Below are positions 51,461 to 59,745 of a DNA stretch of 64,000 bases, in pieces. A model generated the notes under the pieces. It did not search any database, was not told where the DNA came from, and saw nothing but the letters and a program-made list of their open reading frames with translations. Both the position numbers and the translations under genes were made by a program. Numbering within the stretch: the first letter of the stretch is position 1; every line of letters begins with the position of its first letter. This DNA comes from Micromonospora sp. WMMD1102 (GTDB lineage Bacteria > Actinomycetota > Actinomycetes > Mycobacteriales > Micromonosporaceae), in NCBI RefSeq assembly GCF_029626265.1, contig NZ_JARUBN010000001.1, forward strand, positions 868,001 to 932,000. Direction: 5' to 3'.

Positions 51461-51937
51461 ATGTCGCTTCTGACCGTGACCCATCTGTCCGACGACGCGT
51501 TCCGGGTCGACGTGCGGGGCCACACCCTGTTGGTGGACCAGCCGAACCGTACCGGCGACGAGGCCGGCGTCACGCCGGTGGAACTCTTCGTGGCGAGCCT
51601 CGCCAGTTGTGTCGGCTTCTACGCCGAGCGCTTCCTGCGCCGGCACGGCCTGCCGTTCGAGGGGCTCCGGGTCGAGTGTGACTGGATGATGCGGGCCGGT
51701 GAGCCTGCCCGGGTCGGCCGGATCGCTGTCCGGGTCACCCCGCCCGGCTGGGTGCCGCCCGAGCTGCGCGCCCCGCTGGCGGCGGCGGTCGACCGCTGTA
51801 CGGTGCACAACTCGCTGCGCCAGCCGCCGCAGGTCGACGTCACGGTGGCGCCGATGCCGCTGGCTCCGGCGGTGTCCCCGGCCGGTTCGGCGTCGGGTCC
51901 GGGCTCGTCACCGCCCGCTGGCGCGGTCCCGGTCTGA
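51461..51937 (+). CDS. OsmC-family peroxiredoxin-like protein
   Basis: The 158-residue protein has the OsmC fold pattern GVTPVELFVASLASCVGFYAERFLRR (first redox Cys) and a second Cys in DRCTVHNSLRQPP. The family reduces organic hydroperoxides through two cysteines. The C-terminal 25 residues are a Pro/Ala/Gly-rich tail. GGAGGTGG lies before the ATG at 51,461. It stands alone, divergent from the CBM2 gene. Confidence 0.88.
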   Translation: MSLLTVTHLSDDAFRVDVRGHTLLVDQPNRTGDEAGVTPVELFVASLASCVGFYAERFLRRHGLPFEGLRVECDWMMRAGEPARVGRIAVRVTPPGWVPPELRAPLAAAVDRCTVHNSLRQPPQVDVTVAPMPLAPAVSPAGSASGPGSSPPAGAVPV

Positions 51938-52056
51938 CCCGCCCGATCCGGGGCCGGGCCCGGCCGAGCCGGACCGGAGCCTCCCGCGGCACGGTGCTGC
52001 GGCGGCCCGGCGCGGCTTCGGGTGCTCCGGCGGCGCGACTTAGGGTGCTCCGGCGG

Positions 52057-52644
52057 CTACTCGACGCCGGCCGGTGTCGCACCGGGCCCGCCCGCCGGGT
52101 CCGGCCGGTGGGGGCGTCGCGAACGGTTCCGCGGGGGTGTCGGTGCGCCGGCCCGGAGCTCGTCCCGGTGTTCCCGGGTGGTCTCCACCATCGAGCTGAG
52201 GAACCGCTGGACGAGTTCGAGTTCCTGGTCGCTGAAGTTCCGCATCACCTGCTCGGTGCGCCGGGCCAGCGGGGCGAAGAAGTCCCTGGCGACGGCGGCG
52301 CCGGGTTCGGCGTACCGGAGGAAGATCTTGCGGCGGTCGGCGGTGTCGCGGTCCCGGTAGACGTGCCCGGCGGCTTCCAGGCGGTCGACGACCCCGGTCA
52401 CCGAGCCGGAGGAGAAGTTGAGTTCGGCACGCAGGTCGCCGGGGGTGACCGGCTGACCGGCGAGTTCGGCCTCCATCACCACCAGCAGCGCGTGCAGGTC
52501 GGCGTGGCCCAGTGCGTTGTGGGCGGCGAAGGATTCGCCGATGTGCTGGGCGTGCGAGACGTAGCGGCGCAGTTGGCTCACGATCGAGCTGATCAGCCGG
52601 GCGCGGGGCTGGTCAGGCCGCTGGAAGACGCTCTCGGCCAACAC
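52057..52644 (-). CDS. MarR-family repressor
   Basis: The 195-residue protein has a winged-helix core (VTPGDLRAELNFSSGSVTGVVDRLEAAGHVYRDRDTADRRKIFLRY) flanked by dimerisation helices, and a Pro/Arg-rich tail. It is divergent from the MMPL exporter gene. TATCTC/GAGATA arms lie in the gap, so it probably represses the exporter and itself in response to a small molecule. GTG start at 52,644. Confidence 0.9.
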   Translation of the reverse strand: MLAESVFQRPDQPRARLISSIVSQLRRYVSHAQHIGESFAAHNALGHADLHALLVVMEAELAGQPVTPGDLRAELNFSSGSVTGVVDRLEAAGHVYRDRDTADRRKIFLRYAEPGAAVARDFFAPLARRTEQVMRNFSDQELELVQRFLSSMVETTREHRDELRAGAPTPPRNRSRRPHRPDPAGGPGATPAGVE

Positions 52645-52702
52645 CTGCCCCCTCTCCGGCCGCCGACACTATACCGCCGGCCCAATCGCCTCGTCGGCAG
52701 AC

Positions 52703-52721
52703 TATCTCTGCAACCGAGATA
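52703..52721. promoter_or_regulatory. Putative MarR operator
   Basis: TATCTC-N7-GAGATA, a perfect six-base inverted repeat, lies between the divergent marR and mmpL starts in an otherwise GC-rich background. Size and position suit a MarR dimer site. Confidence 0.5.
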
Positions 52722-52770
52722 ATTGTGTGCCAAGATGCTTCCCTGTCGAGGCTATAGGTCGGGAGGGCTC

Positions 52771-54843
52771 GTGGGTGTCGGACGGTTGGTCAGCGCGATC
52801 CTGAGAACGATCACCGGCCGGGTGGGTGCCTGGCTGGTGCTGCCCGTGGTGGTGGCCGCCGCTGCCGCGTTGATCGTGGTCGGCGGCAGTGCCAGCACCG
52901 ACGACGACCCGGCCGGCGGGCTGCCCGCCGACGTCGAGTCCGCCCGGGTCGAGGCGCTGCGCGACCGGTTGCCGAGCGGGCAGCTCAACCCCGCCCTCGT
53001 CGTCTACGCCCGGAAGGGCAGCCCGCTGACCGAGGCGGACCGGCAGGTGATCGCCGACCAGTCGGCCCGGTTCGCGGCACTCGCCGAGGGTGGCCGGGTC
53101 GGCCCGCAGGTGCCGGCCGAGGACGGGCGGGCGGTGCTGGTCCCCATCCCGATGCCGGCCGAGCGGCCGATCGAGGAGACCGTCGACCAGGTCACCGAGG
53201 TACGCGAGATCGCCTCCGCCGGGCTGCCGGCCGGGTTGACCGCACAGGTCACCGGCGGTGCCGGGTTCCGGACCGACATCGCCTCCTCCTTCTCCGGGGC
53301 GAACGTCACACTGCTGGTGATCACCGTGCTGGTGGTGGCGGCGCTGCTGCTGGTCACCTACCGCAGCCCGTGGCTCTGGCTCGTCCCGCTCGCCGTCGTC
53401 GGCCTGGCCGACCTGACCACCAACTCGCTGCTCGCGCTGCTCAGCCGGGAAGCCGGGCTCCGGCTGGACCCGTCCACGATCGGCATCGTCGACGTACTCG
53501 TCTTCGGCGCCGGCACCAACTACGCGCTGCTGCTCATCGCCCGCTACCGGGAGGAGCTGCGCCGGCACGACGACCTGCGCGAGGCGATGCGCCGCAGCCT
53601 GCGCTCGGCCGGGCCGGCCATCGCGGCCAGCGCGATGACCGTGGCGCTGAGCCTGCTGACCCTGCTCGCCGCCCCGCTGACCACCAACCGCAGCCTCGGC
53701 GTCGCCGGGGCGGTCGGGATCACCGTCGCCGCCCTGTTCGGGCTGGTCCTGCTGCCCGCCGCCCTGGTCGTCTGCGGTCGCGGGCTCTTCTGGCCCTTCG
53801 TGCCGCGGCCGGGCGAGCCGGTCCGGCACCAGGGAGTGTGGGCCCGGGCCGGTGCCCTGGTCGCCCGCCGACCCCGGACCATCACCGCGCTCTCGCTGGT
53901 CTTCCTCGCCATCCTCGCGGCCGGGGTCGCCGACGCGCGGCTCGGGCTCAGCCGGACCGAGCAGTTCCGGGTGCAGGCCGAGTCGATCGAGGCGCTGGAA
54001 ACCCTGAGCCGGCACTACCCGGCCGGCGCCGCCGACCCGACCGTCGTGGTCGCCCGGGCGGACCGGCAGGCGGAGGTGCTGGCCGCCGTCACCGGTACGC
54101 CGGGCGTCGCCCAGGCCCGTCCGGCCGAGCAGGGCGACGGGCTGGTAGCCGTCGACGTCGTACTCGAAGCCGAGCCGGACAGCCGGGCGAGCTACGACAC
54201 GATCGAGGCGCTGCGTACGGCGGTGCACGCCGTACCGGACGCCGAGGCGCTGGTGGGCGGGGCGGTCGCCGCGAACCTGGACAACCGCACGGCGGCGATC
54301 GACGGGCTGCGCCGGGTGGTGCCGCTGGTCATCGGCGTGGTGACGGTGATCCTGGTACTCCTGCTGCGCGCCGTGGTCGCCCCGCTCGTGCTGGTCGGCA
54401 CGGTGGTCGCCACCTACTTCGCGGCGCTCGGCGTCGGCAACCTGCTCTTCGTGCACGTACTCGACTACGCGGCGCTGGACACCGGGGTACCGCTGCTCTC
54501 CTTCCTCTTCCTGGTCGCCCTCGGCGTCGACTACAACATCTTCCTCTCCACCCGGGCCCGGGAGGAGGCGGTGGACCAGGGCACCCGCCGGGGAGTGCTG
54601 ACCGCGCTCGCGGCCACCGGTGGCGTGATCACCAGTGCCGGGATCCTGCTCGCCGCGGTCTTCGGCGTGCTGGGCGTACTGCCGCTGGTCACCCTCACCG
54701 AGATCGGCATCATCGTCGGGGTGGGCGTACTGCTGGACACGCTGCTGGTGCGTACCCTGCTCGTCCCGGCGATCGCGACGCTGTGCGGCGAGCGGTTCTG
54801 GTGGCCGGGCCGACCGCACCGTTCTGTTGCGGCGGACAGTTAG
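52771..54843 (+). CDS. MMPL-family RND transporter
   Basis: The 690-residue membrane protein has two homologous halves. Each has an N-terminal span, an extracytoplasmic loop and a five-to-six-span bundle; FGAGTNYALLLIARYREELRR and FLVALGVDYNIFLSTRAREE are the paired MMPL/SSD signatures. Family members export lipids or drugs using the proton gradient. The start is set at the GTG 52,771 behind GGGAGGGCTC; the 16 upstream codons look noncoding. It is controlled most likely by the divergent MarR protein. Confidence 0.93.
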   Translation: MGVGRLVSAILRTITGRVGAWLVLPVVVAAAAALIVVGGSASTDDDPAGGLPADVESARVEALRDRLPSGQLNPALVVYARKGSPLTEADRQVIADQSARFAALAEGGRVGPQVPAEDGRAVLVPIPMPAERPIEETVDQVTEVREIASAGLPAGLTAQVTGGAGFRTDIASSFSGANVTLLVITVLVVAALLLVTYRSPWLWLVPLAVVGLADLTTNSLLALLSREAGLRLDPSTIGIVDVLVFGAGTNYALLLIARYREELRRHDDLREAMRRSLRSAGPAIAASAMTVALSLLTLLAAPLTTNRSLGVAGAVGITVAALFGLVLLPAALVVCGRGLFWPFVPRPGEPVRHQGVWARAGALVARRPRTITALSLVFLAILAAGVADARLGLSRTEQFRVQAESIEALETLSRHYPAGAADPTVVVARADRQAEVLAAVTGTPGVAQARPAEQGDGLVAVDVVLEAEPDSRASYDTIEALRTAVHAVPDAEALVGGAVAANLDNRTAAIDGLRRVVPLVIGVVTVILVLLLRAVVAPLVLVGTVVATYFAALGVGNLLFVHVLDYAALDTGVPLLSFLFLVALGVDYNIFLSTRAREEAVDQGTRRGVLTALAATGGVITSAGILLAAVFGVLGVLPLVTLTEIGIIVGVGVLLDTLLVRTLLVPAIATLCGERFWWPGRPHRSVAADS

Positions 54844-54921
54844 TCCTCCTTATAGTTCGACGGAAGTTGATGGCTCGCCGGGTGCCGGTCGGGCCGCCGC
54901 CGTCGAGTGCCCGGAGGAATC

Positions 54922-56328
54922 GTGAGGCGTACCCGCAGATCGCTGCTGCTGGCCGGGCTCGTCGCGGCGGTCGCCGCCGCGCCCGTCACGGTGGTCGCCC
55001 AGGCGGCGGTGACCGCCGCCGCGACCCCGACCGCCTCGTTCGCCAAGGTCTCCGACTGGGGGTCGGGCTGGGAGGGCCGCTACACCATCACGAACGGCGG
55101 CAGCAGCGCGATCACCTCCTGGCAGGTGCAGTTCGAGCTGCCGGCCGGCACGACTGTCGGCTCCTACTGGAACGCGACGCTTGCCAGCAGCGGCCAGCGG
55201 CACACCTTCGGCAACGTCCCGTGGAACGGCCGGATCGCCCCGGGCGCCTCGGTGAGCTTCGGCTTCATCGGCTCCGGCTCCGGAGCGCCGAACGGCTGCC
55301 TGCTCAACGGCCAGCCCTGCGGCGGCGGCACCGCACCGACCCCGACCCCGACGGCGACGCCGACCGGTGTCCCGCCGACGGTCCCGCCGGGCGGCAGCAC
55401 CCCGGTGGCGGCGAACGGGCAACTGCGGGTCTGCGGCCGGCAGCTCTGCAACGCCGCCGGCAAGGCGATCCAGTTGCGCGGGATGAGCACGCACGGTCTC
55501 CAGTGGTACGCCAACTGCGCCACCCCGGCCTCGCTGGACGTACTCGCCCGGGAGTGGCAGGCGGACGTACTGCGGATCTCGATGTACATCCAGGAGGACG
55601 GGTACGAGACCGACCCGCGCCGGTTCACCGACATGGTGCACAACTACATCGAGCTGGCCACCGCCCGGGGCATGTACGCCATCGTCGACTGGCACATGCT
55701 GACCCCCGGCGACCCGAACCACAACCTGGAGCGGGCGCGTACCTTCTTCGCCGAGATCGCCGACCGGCACCGGGCGAAGACCAACGTCATCTACGAGATC
55801 GCCAACGAGCCGAACGGGGTGGCCTGGAGCGCCATCAAGAGCTACGCCGACCAGGTCATCCCGGTGATCCGCAGCCGGGACGCCGACGCGGTGGTGCTGG
55901 TCGGCACCCCCGACTGGTCCTCGCTGGGCGCATCCGGCAGCGGCGGCGGTGCGGACGTGATCGCGGCCAACCCGGTCGACGCGGGCAACGTCATGTACGT
56001 CTTCCACTTCTACGCCGCCTCGCACGACGACTACTACCTCGACACGGTCCGCAGCGCCTCGGACCGGCTGCCGCTCTTCGTCACCGAGTTCGGCACCCAG
56101 GACTACTCCGGGGACGGCCCGAACGACTTCGTGATGGCCCAGCGCTATCTGGACCTCTTCGCCAGCCGGAAGATCAGCTGGGTGAACTGGAACTTCTCCG
56201 ACGACTTCCGCTCGGGCGCGGTCTTCACCACCGGCACCTGCGCGGCCGGCGCGTTCGGCGGCACCGCCCGGTTGAAGGAGGCGGGGGTATGGATCCGGGA
56301 CCGGATCCGCACCCCGGACGACTTCTGA
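54922..56328 (+). CDS. Secreted CBM2-GH5 cellulase (endoglucanase)
   Basis: The 468-residue protein starts with a signal peptide (VRRTRRSLLLAGLVAAVAAAPVTVVAQAAV, a twin-Arg-like basic start). An N-terminal CBM2 domain (about 35-135), a Thr/Pro linker with PTPTPTATPTG, and a GH5 TIM barrel follow. The catalytic acid is in VIYEIANEPNG and the nucleophile in LFVTEFGTQD. The GTG at 54,922 has GGAGGAATC directly upstream. It hydrolyses beta-1,4-glucans outside the cell and is a typical plant-biomass enzyme of soil actinomycetes. Confidence 0.95.
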   Translation: MRRTRRSLLLAGLVAAVAAAPVTVVAQAAVTAAATPTASFAKVSDWGSGWEGRYTITNGGSSAITSWQVQFELPAGTTVGSYWNATLASSGQRHTFGNVPWNGRIAPGASVSFGFIGSGSGAPNGCLLNGQPCGGGTAPTPTPTATPTGVPPTVPPGGSTPVAANGQLRVCGRQLCNAAGKAIQLRGMSTHGLQWYANCATPASLDVLAREWQADVLRISMYIQEDGYETDPRRFTDMVHNYIELATARGMYAIVDWHMLTPGDPNHNLERARTFFAEIADRHRAKTNVIYEIANEPNGVAWSAIKSYADQVIPVIRSRDADAVVLVGTPDWSSLGASGSGGGADVIAANPVDAGNVMYVFHFYAASHDDYYLDTVRSASDRLPLFVTEFGTQDYSGDGPNDFVMAQRYLDLFASRKISWVNWNFSDDFRSGAVFTTGTCAAGAFGGTARLKEAGVWIRDRIRTPDDF

Positions 56329-56349
56329 CACCCGGCACCCCAGCCCGAC

Positions 56350-56383
56350 CCGGGCCGTCGGCGGTACGCCGCCGACGGCCCGG
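56350..56383. terminator. 15-bp stem terminator between convergent genes
   Basis: CCGGGCCGTCGGCGG and CCGCCGACGGCCCGG pair perfectly around a TACG loop, 21 bases after the cellulase stop and 46 bases before the end of the convergent HExxH gene. Confidence 0.88.
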
Positions 56384-56428
56384 AGCCGCGCCGCGCAATG
56401 TCCACACGGCGCGCGGCCGTTCGTCGGG

Positions 56429-57847
56429 TCAGCGCGACGGGCCCTCGCCGTACTGCTCGGTCCACCGCAGCCGGTGCCGGGTCGCGATCTCCGCCGCCGC
56501 GCGCCGGGCCTGGTCGGAGACGACGTCCTGTCGACACCAGATGCCGAGTACGTCGGCGAGTTGCGCCACGATCCACTCGCCAGTCGGCGTCAACGCTGGC
56601 TCTCTGCGGAGTACGCCGGCGACCTGGCGACAGGCATCCCGCCAGCGCAGGTACTCCACCTCGGCCAAGGCTCGACCCTGTCCGGGGCGTTCGGCCCGCA
56701 GATGACGGCGCCAGAAGCCGGCGACCCCGAGATGGGCGTACAGGCCGTGCAGCAGGCCGGTCACCGGTCGCGGGTCGTCCCGCCACGGCGCGTAGAAGAG
56801 CCGTGCCTCGCCTGGCCGGACGAGCGGGACCAGGTCCATCAGCGCGGCGAGCTTGGCATGCTGTATCTCGTGGGCCAGAGTGACGGCGGCGGTGACGTCG
56901 TCCGGTGGCAGCGACAGGGCGAAACAGCCGAAGGCACCCCGGAAGGTCCCGCTGGACTGGCCGCTGGCCGGTGGCCGCAGCGGCGCGATCACGGTGATCG
57001 CAGCCGCCGTCTCCGCCGCCACCCGCCGGTGCTGGCGCACCAGCAGATCCCAGCCGCCGGCCAGCCGCTGGTGCCAGCGGTGCAGCGTCGCGCGGTCGGC
57101 CGCGTCCAGCCGCAGCAGATCTGCCCGGCTCGGCGGGTCAGTCTCGGCCCGGTCGTCATCCGGCCAGGCCAGCGCGGTGCCGTCGAACCGAACTCGCATC
57201 GCGAGGCCGGCGCTGGCGGTCTCGAAGCGCGGCAGGGTGGTCCACCCCGGAGTGTCGGACGCCAGCCCGGTCGGCAGCGACAGCAGGGCAGCGCCGTACG
57301 CCAACTCCACCCGCCCGCCGGGCTCGACCCGAGCCTGGATGGCGGAAAGGTGCTCGCCGGAGCGGGGCGGCGGCAGGTGGGCCCGGCCCAGCGTGGGCAG
57401 GTCCACGGCGTGTTGCCCCGGCACCGGGCCGGGCAGCGTGATCGACAGCGGTACGCCGGCTCGCGCCGCGGCGCTGACCGCGACCGAGGCCAAGTGGCCG
57501 GGCTGGCTGGTCAGGCTCGGTGCGCGATGCAGGCGCAGAGCGGTGCGCATTGCCCATGCCCCGATCATGGGGTCGCGCAGTGTCCGGTGCACCGCCTCGG
57601 GAGCCCTGCCTTCGAGCCGGGCGAGGGCGTCGAGCGCAGCCCGGGTCAGTGCCGCCTGCGGGTGCCCGACATCCTCGGCCAGTTCGGCGAGCCAGCGGAT
57701 CGCCAGTACGTTCTTGCTGTGTTGGGCGACGACCAGCCGGGTCACTGCCGCGACACCGCCGGCACCCCGGGCCAGTCCGCGCAGGATTCCGGCGGGAAGC
57801 CGGTGCCGGGGCAGCGCCGCCTGCGTCTCCTGGGTACCCGCTGTCAT
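56429..57847 (-). CDS. HExxH-motif putative peptide-modification protein
   Basis: The 472-residue protein carries TLAHEIQHAKLAAL with His326-Glu327-x-x-His330, the metal motif of the HExxH domain that in FxSxx-COOH peptide systems is usually fused C-terminal to the radical SAM maturase. Here it is a separate gene whose ATG (57,847) overlaps the radical SAM stop as ATGA. The rest is helical, with no signal peptide. A role in trimming or modifying the precursor peptide is the usual suggestion; its chemistry is not established. Confidence 0.85.
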   Translation of the reverse strand: MTAGTQETQAALPRHRLPAGILRGLARGAGGVAAVTRLVVAQHSKNVLAIRWLAELAEDVGHPQAALTRAALDALARLEGRAPEAVHRTLRDPMIGAWAMRTALRLHRAPSLTSQPGHLASVAVSAAARAGVPLSITLPGPVPGQHAVDLPTLGRAHLPPPRSGEHLSAIQARVEPGGRVELAYGAALLSLPTGLASDTPGWTTLPRFETASAGLAMRVRFDGTALAWPDDDRAETDPPSRADLLRLDAADRATLHRWHQRLAGGWDLLVRQHRRVAAETAAAITVIAPLRPPASGQSSGTFRGAFGCFALSLPPDDVTAAVTLAHEIQHAKLAALMDLVPLVRPGEARLFYAPWRDDPRPVTGLLHGLYAHLGVAGFWRRHLRAERPGQGRALAEVEYLRWRDACRQVAGVLRREPALTPTGEWIVAQLADVLGIWCRQDVVSDQARRAAAEIATRHRLRWTEQYGEGPSR

Positions 57848-59208
57848 CTGGGTCGGCCCTCGTCCGTTGCGCGGGTGGCCGTCCCGGCGGTCCGCGTGTC
57901 CGGAGGGCGAATTTCTCCGAGGGCTCCCGGTGCCGCCGACGGGACGGATTCCCCGGTCGTCGCCCAGTTGGCACCCTGCCCCGGCACACCGGGCCGACCC
58001 TGGAACGCCGCCGGGTTCCGGAGCGCGGCGACATCCCGGGCGAGCCGGCGGCCGATGTGCGTGATCAGCAGGCAGAGGTCGGCGCAGTAGACCGACGGGT
58101 TGTCGAATCCGGTCCCGGCCCGGTACCGGTGTGCGTGGTATCCGCCGCCGCAGATCCGCCGTAGCCGACACGGCCGGCAGGCCCGGGGCAGCCGGCCGGC
58201 AGCGTGTCTGCGTCGCTCGACCGACGGCAGTCGGAGTACCGCGTCGAACGACGAGGACAGCACGTCCAGACCGGTCGCGGCGGCGCCCGGATAGGTCGCG
58301 TTCAGCCGGTCTGAATCCTCGATGCTGCCGTCGGTCTCCACCACGACCGTACGGCTCGGGCCGCCGCCGATTCCCTCGGTCCGCGACCTGCCGCCGAGCC
58401 AGAGCGCCATGATCTCCTCGAAGAGACGTACCCGGGTCTGCCGGACGGGCGCCGCGTACCACTGGTCGAAGACGGCGACGAGCCAGCGACCGTACCGGGG
58501 GTCGCCCTGATCCGCTGGCCGGCCGGGCGGTGGGCTCTGCCAGTTGCCGTCGGGGAGAAGGAAGTCGACCGCGGGCGGCGAGAAATCGAGCAGCGCCCGG
58601 TACGCCGCCACCGGATCGCCGTCGAGGTCGATGGTGCAGAGCAGACCAGCGTAGATGTCCCGGTAGCGCGGCGCGGCCAACCGCCGCAGTGCCTGGCTGA
58701 CCCGGGCGTGGCTGCCCCGTCCGGCCCGGTCCACCCGGTGCCGGTCGTGCACCTGTCGGGTCCCGTCCAGACTGATCCCGACCCGCACGTCGAGGTCCCG
58801 GAAGAGTTCCAGGAAGCCGTGGTCGAGCAGTACGCCGTTGGTCTGTAGGGAGAAGCGCACCGACGCCGGTCCGTCGGCGTGGCCGTCCCGGAGCGCGGCG
58901 CGGATCGCGCGTACGCATCGGGTCATCGTCTCCGCTCCGGCCAGCAAGGGCTCGCCGCCGTGCAGGACGATGTCGACAGCGGGCAGCGCGTGCCCACGTA
59001 CGTGTTCGGCGAGCCGTTCGGCCGTCGCATCGACGATGCGCCGGGACATGACCCGGGGTCGCTCGCGCCAGCGCTGGTCCGCCATGGTGTAGACGTAGCA
59101 GTAGTCGCAGGCGAGATTGCAGCGGCTATGGATCTTGATAATGAACTGCCGTATCGGCAATGGGGCAGACGGGTCGGCCGGGCACCCATCCGCGACGCGA
59201 CCGTGCAT
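57844..59208 (-). CDS. Radical SAM/SPASM peptide maturase (FxsB-like)
   Basis: The 454-residue protein has the 4Fe-4S motif CNLACDYCYVY (Cys30, Cys34, Cys37), the SAM-binding VLHGGEPLLAG, a SLQTNG strand and a Cys-rich SPASM-type end (CRPCRLRRICGGGYHAHRY...YCADLC). FxsB relatives form cyclophane cross-links between an aromatic side chain and a nearby residue of a ribosomal peptide. The start is set at the ATG 59,208, which gives a normal 29-residue lead before the cluster motif; a TTG 129 bases upstream is unlikely. The Pro/Thr/Arg-rich C-terminal 60 residues look like a linker whose HExxH domain has become a separate gene. Confidence 0.88.
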   Translation of the reverse strand: MHGRVADGCPADPSAPLPIRQFIIKIHSRCNLACDYCYVYTMADQRWRERPRVMSRRIVDATAERLAEHVRGHALPAVDIVLHGGEPLLAGAETMTRCVRAIRAALRDGHADGPASVRFSLQTNGVLLDHGFLELFRDLDVRVGISLDGTRQVHDRHRVDRAGRGSHARVSQALRRLAAPRYRDIYAGLLCTIDLDGDPVAAYRALLDFSPPAVDFLLPDGNWQSPPPGRPADQGDPRYGRWLVAVFDQWYAAPVRQTRVRLFEEIMALWLGGRSRTEGIGGGPSRTVVVETDGSIEDSDRLNATYPGAAATGLDVLSSSFDAVLRLPSVERRRHAAGRLPRACRPCRLRRICGGGYHAHRYRAGTGFDNPSVYCADLCLLITHIGRRLARDVAALRNPAAFQGRPGVPGQGANWATTGESVPSAAPGALGEIRPPDTRTAGTATRATDEGRPR

Positions 59209-59405
59209 CTTTCCATCCTGCACCTTGATATCAGAACTGGGAAGGCATCCGTCCTGTGAGCTCGATCGATCCCCAGGGTCGTATATTTGACAGTGGACGG
59301 GGGTGCCGATATGCCAGGCAAAATACCGCTTGGTCAATGCTCGAACGTCGATCTTGCGCCGTCTGGATAACCGGCCGACGGCGCGGTGGGCGCTCGGTGA
59401 TTACC

Positions 59406-59681
59406 ATGGCAGTCTACGGACGTAACGGGGCAGACTTGTGTGTGGCACCCGCCTCCGGAAGGGTCGATGTGGAACGTGACGACGCGCGGCAGGCGTACGG
59501 CGACCAGGCCGACATCCACCATCCGGCGATCGAGTCGGACCTCATCGACGTGACGGGGATAGATCTCGACGGGCTCGCCGCGTTGCCCCGCTCCGCCCTA
59601 ATGGTGGCATTGCGCCGGATTGCCGACGAGGACCCGCTGGCCCTCGACTGGTACGCAGGGTTTGAAAGGGACATCAATTAG
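59406..59681 (+). CDS. FxsA-like RiPP precursor peptide with variant C-terminus
   Basis: The 91-residue protein has the helical leader typical of FxSxx-COOH precursors (ESDLIDVTGIDLDGLAALPRSALMVALRRIADEDP) and ends DWYAGFERDIN. Classical members end in Phe-x-Ser-x-x. Here Phe is six from the end and Ser is absent, so the candidate cross-linking residues are Trp82, Tyr83 and Phe86 with Glu, Arg or Asp. It is divergent from the radical SAM gene and directly upstream of the TPR protein. The start (ATG 59,406) is uncertain because the ribosome site is weak; later starts would shorten only the disordered head. Confidence 0.75.
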   Translation: MAVYGRNGADLCVAPASGRVDVERDDARQAYGDQADIHHPAIESDLIDVTGIDLDGLAALPRSALMVALRRIADEDPLALDWYAGFERDIN

Positions 59682-59745
59682 GACTCGCCAGGGTCCGATC
59701 TGTTGCCCAGCCCACCGAACATCGCCATTCCCGGCAGGAGGCACC

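Noticed and set aside
57690..57720. A further copy of the GTACGTTCTTG element
   Set aside because: It lies inside the HExxH coding sequence, only about 14 bases match, and there is no promoter context.
56429..58918. 829-codon minus-strand frame read as one long protein
   Set aside because: Only residues after the Met at 57,847 are protein-like (HExxH domain). The first part is an Arg/Pro-rich shadow of the radical SAM gene in another frame.
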